DNA of 64,000 bases from Methylococcaceae bacterium (GCA_030693065.1 JAUYBL010000036.1:124001-188000); one strand, 5' to 3'. Counted from the stretch's first letter, positions 9,272 through 18,201 are shown. Program-made: numbers and translations. Notes: generated from the letters alone by a model not told the origin.

Positions 9272-11422
9272 ATGACAGCACAACTTCATGTCATCACTAA
9301 CAACGTCACCGACATTCCATTTCAAGATGCATCAATGGATATTTGGGATACCAAATATCGCTTAAAAGCCAAAGACGGCAGCGCCATTGATGCAACTATT
9401 GATGATACTTACAAACGGGTTGCCAAAGCGCTTTCTGAAGTTGAAAAGAGTAAGACCAAACAAGAACAATATTACAAAGAATTTTTGTGGGCCTTGCGCC
9501 AAGGTGCAATCCCAGCCGGACGTATTGTCTCCAATGCTGGGGCGCTAGAACACAAACCTGCCACGTCTACGATCAATTGCACCGTGTCGGGCACCATTGC
9601 CGATTCCATGGATGACATCTTAGCCAAAGTCCACGAAGCCGGACTTACCCTCAAAGCCGGTTGCGGCATCGGCTATGAATTTTCCACCTTACGTCCTAAA
9701 AATGCCTATGTCTCCGGTGCTGGCGCCTACACATCCGGGCCGTTATCGTTCATGGATATTTACGACAAGATGTGTTTCACCGTGTCTTCTGCAGGTGGCA
9801 GACGCGGCGCACAAATGGCCACATTTGATATTGGCCATCCCGACGTGGTCGAATTCATCCGAGCCAAACGCGAAGACGGTCGCTTGCGTCAATTCAACCT
9901 GTCCTTGCTCATCACCACCGAATTCGTTGAAGCCGTTAAAAACGACCAACCTTGGGCACTATCATTTCCCGTCACCGAAAAAGAAGTCGCGTTAGATAAT
10001 CTGGACTTAACCGACAGCACACAAATCGTTTGGCGCGATTTACCCGGTAAAGACGGTTACATCATTAATAGTGACGGCCTAATTGCCTGTCGCATTAGCA
10101 AAACCATGCCTGCCCGCCGTCTGTGGGACATCATCATGAGCTCCACTTATGACTACGCCGAGCCCGGATTTATCCTGATCGACAAAGTCAACGAAATGAA
10201 CAACAACTGGTTTTGTGAAAAAATTCGCGCCACCAACCCTTGCGGCGAACAACCCCTGCCCCCTTACGGCAGCTGTTTGTTAGGTTCAATCAATTTGACC
10301 CGATTCGTGAAAAAACCCTTCACCCGTGATGCAAGTTTTGATTGGGAAACTTACCGTAAAACCATCAACATCTTTACCCGCATGCTGGATAACGTCGTTG
10401 AAATCAACGGCCTGCCGCTGCCTCAGCAACGCGACGAAATCACCTCCAAGCGTCGCCACGGCATGGGCTATTTAGGTTTAGGTTCCACCGTGACCATGCT
10501 GGGTATGAGATACGGCGATGATTCGTCATTACAATTTACAGAAGAAGTGACCAAAACCTTGGCTGTTGAAGGCTGGAAAACCGGCTTAGCGCTCGCTAAA
10601 GAAAAAGGCGCGGCGCCGATTATGGACAAAATCTTCACCGTCACCGGCGAAATGCTGCATAAACGTCCGGAAATGCTCGCCGACGGTTACAAACTGGGCG
10701 ATGAAATTACCGGCAAAGTCTTGCACGCCAAATACAGTCGCTATATGCAACAACTGGCTAAAGAAGAACCTGAATTGATTGCCGAACTGGCAACGACCGG
10801 TTGCCGCTTTACGCATCACAGCTCCATCGCTCCCACCGGCACCATCTCTTTATCCTTAGCCAACAACGCCAGCAATGGTATCGAGCCCAGCTTTGCGCAT
10901 CATTATTCCCGTAACGTCATTCGTGCCGGTAAAAAGTCCAAAGAAAAAATCGATGTATTCTCGTTTGAATTGCTGGCTTATCGTTCGTTAGTTAACCCGC
11001 AAGCCATGCCTTACAGCGAAGACCCCAACCAAGCTTTGCCGGATTACTTTATTGCCGCCGACGACGTCACGCCAAAACAGCATGTCGACATTCAGGCCGC
11101 CGCACAGAAGTGGATCGATTCCTCAATCTCTAAAACCGCCAACGTGCCGACCGATTATCCGTATGAAGACTTTAAGTCCATCTACGAATACGCCTATGAC
11201 AAAGGATTAAAAGGCTGCACCACCTTCCGCTTTAACCCGGAAGTATTCCAAGGTGTTTTAGTTAAAGAATCAGACTTGGAAAACACCACCTACCAATTCA
11301 CTTTGGAAGATGGACATGTCGTGGAATTTAAAGGCAACGAAGAAGTCGAATACGACGGCGAAATCCACAGTGCCGCTAACTTGTTTGATGCCTTGAAAGA
11401 AGGCTATTACGGCAAGTTTTAA
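9272..11422 (+). CDS. nrdJa: adenosylcobalamin-dependent (class II) ribonucleotide reductase, large part NrdJa
   Basis: Reduces ribonucleotides to deoxyribonucleotides using a cobalamin-derived radical, so it does not need oxygen. The 716-residue protein carries the active-site Cys in TINCTVSG (about 103), and NPCGEQPLPPYGSC (about 322) with the radical-relay cysteine region, followed by the finger-loop segment RRHGMGYLGLG. A GAGG site precedes the ATG. The C-terminal redox cysteines are missing here and are supplied by the next gene, matching the split NrdJa/NrdJb arrangement known in Pseudomonas aeruginosa. No cobalamin riboswitch is seen upstream; NrdR boxes are. Confidence 0.92.
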   Translation: MTAQLHVITNNVTDIPFQDASMDIWDTKYRLKAKDGSAIDATIDDTYKRVAKALSEVEKSKTKQEQYYKEFLWALRQGAIPAGRIVSNAGALEHKPATSTINCTVSGTIADSMDDILAKVHEAGLTLKAGCGIGYEFSTLRPKNAYVSGAGAYTSGPLSFMDIYDKMCFTVSSAGGRRGAQMATFDIGHPDVVEFIRAKREDGRLRQFNLSLLITTEFVEAVKNDQPWALSFPVTEKEVALDNLDLTDSTQIVWRDLPGKDGYIINSDGLIACRISKTMPARRLWDIIMSSTYDYAEPGFILIDKVNEMNNNWFCEKIRATNPCGEQPLPPYGSCLLGSINLTRFVKKPFTRDASFDWETYRKTINIFTRMLDNVVEINGLPLPQQRDEITSKRRHGMGYLGLGSTVTMLGMRYGDDSSLQFTEEVTKTLAVEGWKTGLALAKEKGAAPIMDKIFTVTGEMLHKRPEMLADGYKLGDEITGKVLHAKYSRYMQQLAKEEPELIAELATTGCRFTHHSSIAPTGTISLSLANNASNGIEPSFAHHYSRNVIRAGKKSKEKIDVFSFELLAYRSLVNPQAMPYSEDPNQALPDYFIAADDVTPKQHVDIQAAAQKWIDSSISKTANVPTDYPYEDFKSIYEYAYDKGLKGCTTFRFNPEVFQGVLVKESDLENTTYQFTLEDGHVVEFKGNEEVEYDGEIHSAANLFDALKEGYYGKF

Positions 11423-11432
11423 ACACCTCAAA

Positions 11433-11537
11433 GTCCCCTCTCCCAACGGGAGAGGGCTAGGGTGAGGGGTACAAGTAAAACCATATTACTTAGTTTTAAT
11501 CTCCTCACCCCGACCCTCTCCAGCAGGAGAGGGAGTG
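11433..11537. repeat. inverted pair of CCCTCTCC/GGAGAGGG hairpin repeats
   Basis: Two copies of a GC-rich hairpin repeat, each with a CCCTCTCC...GGAGAGGG stem plus a GGGTGAGGGG / CCTCACCCC arm, lie head-to-head in the gap between nrdJa and nrdJb. The form matches REP/BIME-like dispersed repeats. They could stabilise the upstream mRNA end or partly terminate between the two subunit genes. Confidence 0.7.
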
Positions 11538-11614
11538 CAGCGCCCCGATGTTAATTACTTGATCGATAGTGGCGAAGCAACAACCGGGAAATTAACTAAA
11601 TACGAGACACCAAC

Positions 11615-12289
11615 ATGACACACAAAATCGCAAAAAAAATCGTCAGCTACAAAGTCCTGACTAAAGAAAACATCGAAGCAGCCAAGCTGGCAGAACAGCC
11701 TTCACTGGAAAGCATGAACGAAAAAGTTGAGCGCCCGGAAGTCTTGCTCGGCTCCACCTATAAAATCAAAACCCCGCAGTCCGAGCATGCACTGTACATC
11801 ACCATCAACGACATGGTGCTCAACCTCGGCACCGCCCACGAAGAGCGCCGCCCTTACGAAATCTTCATCAACTCCAAAAACATGGAGCATTTTCAATGGG
11901 TACTGGCACTGACCCGGCTTATTTCCGCAGTATTCCGCAAAGGCGGCGACGCCACCTTCTTGGTGGAAGAAATGAAAGCGGTATTCGACCCGCACGGCGG
12001 CTACTTCAAAAAAGGCGGGATATTCATGCCCTCGCTGGTTGCCGAAATCGGCTACGCCATCGAATCGCACATGAAACACATCGGCATGATCAAGCCCGAA
12101 GCCATGACCGACCACCAAAAGCAATTTCTCGACGAAAAACGCCGCGAATTTGAAGCCCAACATGGCGAATCAGAAGGCCAATCGTTTCCAGAAAAAGCCG
12201 TGCTGTGTAACAAGTGCAGCACCAAAGCTATGGTGTTGATGGATGGATGTATGACTTGCTTGAATTGTGGGGAGAGTAAGTGTGGTTGA
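11615..12289 (+). CDS. nrdJb: class II ribonucleotide reductase, C-terminal partner NrdJb
   Basis: Separate C-terminal module of the reductase. The 224 residues include a TSCPD-like middle part and a C-terminal cysteine cluster: C-x2-C in CNKCS, then C-x2-C-x2-C in CMTCLNC, ending in a final KCG. These cysteines would re-reduce the active site of NrdJa after each turnover. Length is close to the P. aeruginosa NrdJb (about 229). The gene is about 190 bp after nrdJa with a repeat in between, so it may be co-transcribed. Confidence 0.85.
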   Translation: MTHKIAKKIVSYKVLTKENIEAAKLAEQPSLESMNEKVERPEVLLGSTYKIKTPQSEHALYITINDMVLNLGTAHEERRPYEIFINSKNMEHFQWVLALTRLISAVFRKGGDATFLVEEMKAVFDPHGGYFKKGGIFMPSLVAEIGYAIESHMKHIGMIKPEAMTDHQKQFLDEKRREFEAQHGESEGQSFPEKAVLCNKCSTKAMVLMDGCMTCLNCGESKCG

Positions 12290-12299
12290 TGATACTCGT

Positions 12300-12800
12300 A
12301 TGAACCAATTATTCGATGAATTTCTTACTCGGCACAATGAAAATAGACGCTCTTTTTTCCCGAAAACACATTGGTATTCCGAATTTTTTAAATTATCAAA
12401 CACACCCAACGCAGCGTTTTCAATAAAAAAAGAAAGCGATTTTTACAATTCAATGTGGGAAGAAATGAAGGGATTTCAAGATTTGAAAAAAAAATCTTGT
12501 AATAAGCAAGAATGGCAAAAACTAATTTTTTGTCTAAAAAATTATAATGAAAAGCTTCATTCTAGTATTGATGAAAGCGTTGCAATATCAACTTTTTTTG
12601 CGTTATTAGCTTCAGTATCTGCAATATTAGGCCACGCATTTAATAAAAATAGTTTTGGGTTTTGGTTCATATTCGTATTATTAGTATTGAAATCTAGTCA
12701 GCTATTCAATCAGCGCGTAGAAGAAAGACGCGAATTATCCAGAAACAAAGAGTTTATCAATATAATAGAAACGTATTTGCTGCTAGATAAATTAGGCTAA
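12300..12800 (+). CDS. hypothetical protein with two predicted membrane helices
   Basis: I do not recognise this 166-residue protein. A hydrophilic, lysine-rich N-terminal half is followed by two hydrophobic segments (about 95-115 and 119-138) separated by a short polar turn, then a charged tail ending in LLLDKLG. This is a helical-hairpin membrane topology. The frame opens at a GTG inside nrdJb, but ATG 12300 (MNQLFDEF) lies just past the nrdJb stop. AT content is clearly higher than in nrdJb, suggesting a separate origin. Confidence 0.6.
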   Translation: MNQLFDEFLTRHNENRRSFFPKTHWYSEFFKLSNTPNAAFSIKKESDFYNSMWEEMKGFQDLKKKSCNKQEWQKLIFCLKNYNEKLHSSIDESVAISTFFALLASVSAILGHAFNKNSFGFWFIFVLLVLKSSQLFNQRVEERRELSRNKEFINIIETYLLLDKLG

Positions 12801-12884
12801 TCAGCCGCGTAGATACTCTGTTAAAAATCAACCCAGATTTGTCGATTTCTTCTTATCCGACCGCACTTGGAATCACATAAAACC

Positions 12885-13235
12885 GAGCTGCGTAGGTTGG
12901 GTTGCATGCTTTTCGCAACCCAACATTCAACCAACAAAATTGCCAAAATGTTGGGGTGGCTATCGCCATCCCAACCTACCCGCCAACCGCAATTGTTTAT
13001 TCCTGACCTATATTGTCGTCAATGATTATGGGCGTGCGGACAAGCCCCCGGCGCTGACCAGTCACGTAGGTTGGGTTGCATGCTTTCCGCAACCCAACAT
13101 TCAATCAACAAAATTACCAAAAATGTTGGGGTGGCTATCGCCATCCCAACCTACCGGCCAAACGCAATCATTTATTCCTGGCCGATATTGTCGTCGATGA
13201 TTATTGGCGACGCGCCCCAATCGGTGGTCAAAACA
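12885..13235. repeat. tandem REP/BIME units downstream of the RAYT gene
   Basis: Two units of about 170 bp (roughly 12890-13060 and 13066-13235) repeat the same order: GTAGGTTGGGTTG hairpin, CAACCCAACATTCAA, GTTGGGGTGGCTATCGCCATCCCAACCTAC hairpin (an 11-bp stem), then a stretch like the 3' end of the adjacent RAYT gene. Unit 2 overlaps the real end of that gene; unit 1 holds a diverged copy. A third half-unit lies at 13753-13786 on the other side of the gene. These are the expected substrates of the RAYT protein. Confidence 0.8.
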
Positions 13236-13711
13236 CCCTGCCGAATATAACGATGAATGCTGCTGTGCTGCCAATCTACTGGGCGCTGGACATATCCGTG
13301 TTTTACCGGGTTGTAATGAATGTAATCGACGTGGCGGGCAAAATCTTGTTCATCCCGAATTCGATGCTCCCAAAATCGCCGTTGCCATATCGCTTGTTCC
13401 TGCTTGTGCTGGCGACTGCCATGTACTTGCGGTCGTTGGTCTTCCGGAATGCGAGCGGTAAGAGCGCGCTTGATGTTGCGCCAACGGATTGAATAATCGG
13501 CATCATCAGAGGGCATGGACCATAACGTATGAATATGGTCGGGCATGATGACTATTGCTTCAATCACAAACGGTCGCCGTAACATTTCCTCGCGAATCGC
13601 CCGCCGTAAATATTCAACCGTTTCGGGAAGGATGAATAATGGCTGACGATTAAAGGTAACGACGGTGAAAAAATACGTCCCGCCCTGGCTGTAATCTCGA
13701 CGATATTGCAT
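13172..13711 (-). CDS. REP-associated tyrosine transposase (RAYT, TnpA_REP)
   Basis: Single-strand Y1 transposase related to IS200/IS605, domesticated to act on REP palindromes. The 179-residue protein has the HUH-type motif as MPDHIHTLWSMP (about 54-65), the N-terminal YFFTVVTF strand, and the conserved FWEHRIRDEQDFARHVDYIHYNPVKHGYV segment region (split here: FWEHRIRDE, then DYIHYNPVKHG) that includes the catalytic Tyr. The gene is flanked on both sides by GTAGGTTGGG-type palindromes. Its last codons lie inside a repeat unit. Confidence 0.9.
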   Translation of the reverse strand: MQYRRDYSQGGTYFFTVVTFNRQPLFILPETVEYLRRAIREEMLRRPFVIEAIVIMPDHIHTLWSMPSDDADYSIRWRNIKRALTARIPEDQRPQVHGSRQHKQEQAIWQRRFWEHRIRDEQDFARHVDYIHYNPVKHGYVQRPVDWQHSSIHRYIRQGVLTTDWGASPIIIDDNIGQE

Positions 13712-13752
13712 GGACGGATTTTGAAATATTCAATTGCCTATCTTTAATTGTG

Positions 13753-13786
13753 AATGTTGGGGTGGCTAGCGCCAACCCAACCTACG
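13753..13786. repeat. REP palindrome upstream of the RAYT gene
   Basis: GTTGGGGTGGCTAGCGCCAACCCAACCTAC, a single hairpin of the same family as the units at 12.9-13.2 kb, marks the other flank of the RAYT gene. Confidence 0.7.
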
Positions 13787-13809
13787 ATTTGCGAATCGAG
13801 GTTTTTGAA

Positions 13810-14073
13810 TTATCTAGCAGGTCCTTCATCCTTTTTCGACTCATCTTTTTTGACGCGGAGCTTGCTGCCGTCCACATCCATGCCATTAAGAATTTTGATG
13901 GCCGCCTTAGCTTCACCCGGCTTGGGCATCTCAACAAAGCCAAAACCTTTAGAGCTACCGGTGTCTTTATCTATGACCAGAGTGCAGGATTGCACTGTGC
14001 CGTGTTCTTGGAACATCGCCCGTAGTTCGGCTTCTGTTATGCTGCGGGCGAGATTGCGTATCAATAGTTTCAT
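13810..14073 (-). CDS. small RRM-domain RNA-binding protein
   Basis: A single RNA-recognition motif of the type found in cyanobacterial and proteobacterial glycine-rich/cold-linked RNA-binding proteins. RNP2 is LLIRNL at residues 3-8, and RNP1 is KGFGFVEM at about 42-49. The last residues are charged (KKDESKKDEGPAR). The 87-residue length suits a lone RRM. It presumably binds RNA in the cytoplasm; the targets cannot be told from the sequence. Confidence 0.88.
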   Translation of the reverse strand: MKLLIRNLARSITEAELRAMFQEHGTVQSCTLVIDKDTGSSKGFGFVEMPKPGEAKAAIKILNGMDVDGSKLRVKKDESKKDEGPAR

Positions 14074-14249
14074 GGGGGGTCTGTCGCTGATTAGTAAGGG
14101 CCAAAACTATACAGCTTCTTAATCAATCATTCACTGCTAAAAATAAATACTTTATATCCAGCTGGAATTGTCGGTAATAGTATTGGTGGTTAGTACTCCA
14201 ACAATTCCCTACCGACAAATTCATTCCGCAAATTGCAAGCTGCATTATT

Positions 14250-14354
14250 TTAATCCTTGGAATCTTTCTTGGATTTTTTAACGGCTTTCTTTTCTTTTGG
14301 GCTCAACGCTGGTTTTTTCTTGGTTTCTTTGTTGCTTTTTTGTTCTTTGCTCAT
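14250..14354 (-). CDS. very small lysine-rich protein
   Basis: From the ATG at 14354 this encodes 34 residues, about 40% lysine, beginning MSKEQKSNKET. A GGAG ribosome site lies 7 bases upstream, which decides the start over the longer open frame reaching 14489. No domain is recognisable; it may bind nucleic acid because of its charge. It lies downstream of the RRM gene on the same strand sense but with its own ribosome site. Confidence 0.5.
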   Translation of the reverse strand: MSKEQKSNKETKKKPALSPKEKKAVKKSKKDSKD

Positions 14355-14534
14355 GGTCTTTCTCCGATTTGATGAAGGATTTGTTAAATGTGTAAGAATG
14401 ATGCCTGTAAACAAGTGAACATCAACGAATTGGCAATTCGATTTTAAACTTATACTCCTTTTCATCAGCTCTGATTGAAGTTGTTTCAATAGCGACTGCT
14501 ATGCTGCTGATCAAATCCAGTATTTGCAAACGCA

Positions 14535-14580
14535 CCTGATTAGTGCGCGTGCTTTCAGCGCTTTGCGCTAATTAGGTGCG
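14535..14580. promoter_or_regulatory. inverted repeat upstream of nasS
   Basis: GCACCTGATTAGTGCGC and GCGCTAATTAGGTGC form an imperfect long hairpin (14535-14580) before the nasS-like gene. NasT proteins act on leader RNA hairpins, so this might be a leader structure, but I do not see the clear paired hexaloop hairpins of the ANTAR motif. It could also be a terminator or operator. Confidence 0.35.
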
Positions 14581-14697
14581 GCATATTTGGATTATCAAAA
14601 AAACCTGATCCCCTTTGCCAACAATTTCCTGATCGACATGCTTGGCACAGCTTCTGCTGATTATTTAGATGTTTACTCACAAAATTTATATAAAGTG

Positions 14698-15921
14698 ATG
14701 TCGCCAACAACAAACAATTTGCCGGAAAAAATTTCACTCAATCTAGGTTTTATACCGTTGACCGATTGCGCGCCCTTGGTAATAGCTAAAGAAAAAGGCT
14801 TTTTCCATGCGGAAGGCTTGTCGGTAAGCTTAAGCCGCGAATCATCATGGGCGAATATTCGCGATAAAGTTGCCGCGGGCGTATTGGATGGCGGCCACAT
14901 GCTGGCACCGATGCCGATTGCCGCCAGCTTAAATCTGGATGGTTTGAATACGCCAATGCTAACCGCTCTGTCGCTTGGCTTAGGCGGTAATGCCATTACT
15001 GTATCGCATGCGTTACATCAACAATTACTCGCATTAGATGAACAGGTTGCCGACCCTTACCATTCGGTGCAGGCACTAAAAATATTGATTTCACACAATC
15101 AACGAAATGGCCTGCCCCCACTGACCTTTGCACACGTATTTCCGTTTTCTTGTCATAACTATTTATTGCGTTATTGGCTGGCCAGTGCCGGTATTAATCC
15201 TGACAAAGACGTGCGACTGGTAGTTATTCCACCGCCGTTAATGGTATCGGCGCTTGCCTCCGGGCAAATTGACGGCTTTTGTGTGGGCGAGCCGTGGAAC
15301 AGCCAAGCTATAGCCCAAGGCATAGGCGCTGCTGTTACCAGCACGGTCGACATTTGGCATAACAGCCCTGAAAAAGTGCTCGGCGTGACTTGCGCCTGGG
15401 CAGAGCAACATCCTAATACTCATCAGGCATTGCTGCGCGCCCTGCTCAATAGCGCACAATGGCTGGAACACATTGACCACCGCGCCGAAGCCTGTGCAAT
15501 TTTGACCGCTAACCAGTATGTGCCGGTAGCTATCCAGGATTTGCGGGTGTTTGAACATGGTGAATTTCAATACTCCGCCGATAAACCGGCCTTGCCAGCG
15601 CCCGATTTCAATGTCTTTTACCGTTACGCAGCAACGTTTCCGTGGGTATCGCATGCTGAATGGTTAATCAGCCAAATGCAGCGCTGGGGACATATTCCAA
15701 CCTCTATCAATACACAAGAAGTAGCCGCCAAGGTTTATCGTCCCGATTTATATCGACAGGCTGCTCAAGCACTCCAACTCCCCACCCCTTCAATTGATCG
15801 AAAAACTGAAGGCAGTCATGACAAGGCATGGCATGCAGCAAGCGATTCTGGCGACATTACCATGGGACGCGATGGTTTCTTTGATCAAGTTAATCCTGAA
15901 CTTAGGCGCACCGATGCCTAA
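14698..15921 (+). CDS. nasS: NasS-like nitrate/nitrite-binding sensor (NrtA/CmpA family)
   Basis: Periplasmic-binding-protein fold without an obvious signal peptide, so it should stay in the cytoplasm, where NasS binds nitrate and releases NasT. Visible features are the start NLGFIPLTDCAPLVIAKEKG (about residue 15), ESSWANIRDKV and DGGHMLAPMPIAAS, all typical of NrtA/NasS ligand domains. ATG 14698 (MSPTTNNLPE) fits the family N-terminus and gives 407 residues; an in-frame TTG at 14587 would add 37 unlikely residues. It overlaps nasT by 8 bp (ATGCCTAA), so the pair is co-translated. Confidence 0.82.
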   Translation: MSPTTNNLPEKISLNLGFIPLTDCAPLVIAKEKGFFHAEGLSVSLSRESSWANIRDKVAAGVLDGGHMLAPMPIAASLNLDGLNTPMLTALSLGLGGNAITVSHALHQQLLALDEQVADPYHSVQALKILISHNQRNGLPPLTFAHVFPFSCHNYLLRYWLASAGINPDKDVRLVVIPPPLMVSALASGQIDGFCVGEPWNSQAIAQGIGAAVTSTVDIWHNSPEKVLGVTCAWAEQHPNTHQALLRALLNSAQWLEHIDHRAEACAILTANQYVPVAIQDLRVFEHGEFQYSADKPALPAPDFNVFYRYAATFPWVSHAEWLISQMQRWGHIPTSINTQEVAAKVYRPDLYRQAAQALQLPTPSIDRKTEGSHDKAWHAASDSGDITMGRDGFFDQVNPELRRTDA

Positions 15922-16495
15922 GTTAAACATTCTTTTGGTTGATAACGACCCTGGACGCAGCGCCATCGTCAAGCAAGCCTTAGAAGATGCTGGGCATAAC
16001 GTCATCGCCAAGCTGAATGACGACGCTAACCTCAGTAAAAATGTGCTTGCACTGCAACCGGACATTATCATTATTGATATGGATGCACCTGGCCGCGATA
16101 CCTTGGAACAAATGCGTGAAATTAATCGCGACCAAGCCCGGCCGATTATTTTATTTTCCGCACCCAATGATCAACGCTTTATGCAGGAGGCTATCCGTGC
16201 CGGTGTCAGTGCTTACATGCTTGATGGTCTTAACCAAACTCAGATTATGCCGATTGTGGAAGTAGCTATCGCTCGCTTTCGAGAGTTTCAGGCACTGCGT
16301 AAAGAATTGGACGATACCAAATCTAAATTGGCCGATCGAAAAATCATCGAAAAAGCCAAAGGACTGATCATGGCCCGCAAAGGATTGGATGAAGATGGCG
16401 CCTATCAATTGCTGCGCACAAATGCCATGAGCCAGAATAAACGGCTGATTGATGTGGCGCGGATACTGGTGTCGGTGGAGGATTTACTGGGGTAA
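15914..16495 (+). CDS. nasT: NasT-like antiterminator: receiver domain plus ANTAR domain
   Basis: The 193-residue protein has an N-terminal response-regulator fold (LLVDNDPGR, then DIIIIDMDAPG with the aspartate) and a C-terminal ANTAR RNA-binding domain (about 130-190: KLADRKIIEKAKGLIM, then the LLRTNAMSQNKRLIDVA region). NasT binds leader RNA hairpins and prevents termination when NasS is loaded with nitrate. The ATG at 15914 overlaps nasS. No nitrate transporter or reductase gene follows, so it would have to act on operons elsewhere. Confidence 0.85.
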   Translation: MPKLNILLVDNDPGRSAIVKQALEDAGHNVIAKLNDDANLSKNVLALQPDIIIIDMDAPGRDTLEQMREINRDQARPIILFSAPNDQRFMQEAIRAGVSAYMLDGLNQTQIMPIVEVAIARFREFQALRKELDDTKSKLADRKIIEKAKGLIMARKGLDEDGAYQLLRTNAMSQNKRLIDVARILVSVEDLLG

Positions 16496-16507
16496 AAAGG
16501 ATTGTGT

Positions 16508-16780
16508 TTACTTGGTAACGGCCGTCAGGATTTCCCATTCCGACAAAATAGCCATGGCTTCTGCCCTGGAATTGCCGCAAACATCCAAGGTTGCTTTAAA
16601 GCCCTCGCAAACCCGCGGCCGTTCCGGCGATAAAAAAATCGCGCATTTGTTTTCATCATCCAAATGCAGGCAGCGCACCGCAGCCGCTTTGCCGAAAGGA
16701 TGTAACGGCATCACTGAAGATATAGATGGCGCAATACAGCATGCGCCACATCCAATTCGGCACTGCATTAAAGCCCCCAT
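16508..16780 (-). CDS. YkgJ-family cysteine-cluster protein
   Basis: A 90-residue protein with the CxxGCGACC motif near residue 7-14 and later single cysteines in VRCLHL, KCAIF, RVCEGF and DVCGNS, the pattern of the YkgJ/UPF0153 family thought to bind zinc or an Fe-S cluster. It is convergent with nasT (12 bp between stops). The cellular role of this family is not established. Confidence 0.8.
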   Translation of the reverse strand: MGALMQCRIGCGACCIAPSISSVMPLHPFGKAAAVRCLHLDDENKCAIFLSPERPRVCEGFKATLDVCGNSRAEAMAILSEWEILTAVTK

Positions 16781-16819
16781 TTAGTTTATTAAAGTAATAG
16801 AAAGCATCAGGCTAGGAAT

Positions 16820-17356
16820 CTATGCAATACGTTTTAACCCCGTAAAAGGATTGTAAAAGGCTGCATCTACAGCAACCAGCTTGGCTTCAGCGTGTTGATC
16901 TTCGAGAATTTTTTTAATCTGCGGTTCAGATTTTGTTGTTGCATAAATCAAAATCAAATACCTACCCGACTCTAGGTCATCATGAAACAAAGCGATTTTT
17001 TTATTCTCGGAAGCGATGCCGGTCAATCCGCCTTCCCAAACCCCAAATGCAATCAATCCAACGATAATCGCCACATAAACTAGGCTCGGAAGACCCGGCC
17101 CAAAAAGCTCAGTGATATTTAAGAGAATCGCAGCAATCAAGCCAATTACTAAGCCCCCCAATGCCCCGATAATGCCAAAGCGCAAAATATCGAGCTGTTC
17201 CAAATAATTGCTGCTGTGAATTTTAAATTTTTTGAGCCCCGCTTCGTCTTTGCTCAGGACATGAATAAACCAATCATCGACGCCCGCACCATGTAAGCCA
17301 TCAGAAATTTTATGAGTGCTGTCCAATGTGTATGTGAGGTAGTAAAGACATTTCAT
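16820..17356 (-). CDS. hypothetical membrane protein with a glycine-rich double helix segment
   Basis: A soluble N-terminal part of about 60 residues is followed by two hydrophobic segments (about 60-82 and 90-113), the first with GxxGG spacing (GALGGLVIG). A soluble C-terminal part of about 60 residues follows. The arrangement recalls general-stress membrane proteins of the DUF1269 type, but I cannot assign it. A GGAG ribosome site lies 7 bases before the ATG. Confidence 0.65.
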   Translation of the reverse strand: MKCLYYLTYTLDSTHKISDGLHGAGVDDWFIHVLSKDEAGLKKFKIHSSNYLEQLDILRFGIIGALGGLVIGLIAAILLNITELFGPGLPSLVYVAIIVGLIAFGVWEGGLTGIASENKKIALFHDDLESGRYLILIYATTKSEPQIKKILEDQHAEAKLVAVDAAFYNPFTGLKRIA

Positions 17357-17433
17357 TGTAAATCTCCAAATTATTAGTTTAAAAAATCGTAACTATATAG
17401 CGAGTTTCGTTGTAGGGAAGAATCAATACGGAA

Positions 17434-17550
17434 TTACCAAGTGGGAGCGATGCCCACGTCGCGATTTATAGCCTCGGTGTCAGGGGTTTTGGCATAAGCC
17501 GATGACATACAGGTAATGACCGCAGCCATCAATATCGCGTGTTTAAACAT
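17434..17550 (-). CDS. putative secreted 38-residue peptide
   Basis: ATG at 17550 with AAGG about 9 bases upstream opens 38 codons. The N-terminal 20 residues (MFKHAILMAAVITCMSSAYA) look like a Sec signal peptide ending in a standard AYA cleavage site, leaving an 18-residue peptide that ends in a tryptophan. No family is recognised. It lies alone in an otherwise gene-poor 840-bp stretch upstream of the membrane-protein gene. Confidence 0.45.
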   Translation of the reverse strand: MFKHAILMAAVITCMSSAYAKTPDTEAINRDVGIAPTW

Positions 17551-17759
17551 AAAATCGCCTTAAAGTTGGGAATGGTGCCGGCCAAAGAAATGACACCTAG
17601 GTTTTATGCTTCGACGCAATAGGCACTTACCGTGGCGCGTCGCAGCATCGGCAAGATATTACTGCACAAAGCCGCGCAAGGCGAGATTGACTGCTTATTG
17701 CAAGAACAGGGGTAGGTTGCGGTTAGCAACCAACTAATCTAACATCCCAGACTCTTCAA

Positions 17760-18200
17760 CGTACTGTTTTAAACGTAGGGTGCGCACCGCGTACCTTTTG
17801 GGAAATTGGGCTACCGGAATCTTTATCCGCGTAGGTCCGATTAGCGCAACGTAATAGGACCTACGCGGGCTTTGTTATTAAGATTGCAGCGTGATTTTTC
17901 TGTGTCGCCTTGGTGAGTTTTTAAGCTTCAAACGCACGTTAGAAACTTCCATACGTGCACCTGGAAGTCTTAATGGCGCGTTGCAAATATTCAAATCTTC
18001 ACCACTCGCTGAAAGCCATGACAGACATGGCCTACAGCAATTCCGATTGAGTCTTTAAAACGCATACTTGAAAGCTTCAAACACGCATAGCTGAGTAGTT
18101 CCGATTAGCGATAGCGTAATCGGAGGAATGTTGCCGTCACAACTTGCGTACGATTACGCTACGCTAATCGTACCTACGCGGGCTAAATCAACGCGGCTCA
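17760..18200. repeat. gene-poor stretch with GTAGGTCCGATTAGCG-type repeats
   Basis: Between the peptide at 17.5 kb and the defence genes at 18.2 kb no gene is supported. Two imperfect palindromic units are visible: GTAGGTCCGATTAGCGCAAC...TAGGACCTACGCG (about 17827-17868) and CCGATTAGCGATAGCGTAATCGG plus TACGATTACGCTACGCTAATCGTACCTACGCGGG (about 18094-18183). They resemble dispersed extragenic palindromes. A short open stretch at 17636-17712 ending in a stop looks like a worn gene end. Confidence 0.5.
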
Positions 18201-18201
18201 T

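Noticed and set aside
17636-17712. Short open stretch ending GEIDCLLQEQG
   Set aside because: Could be the worn end of an old gene, but too short and without a start to call.
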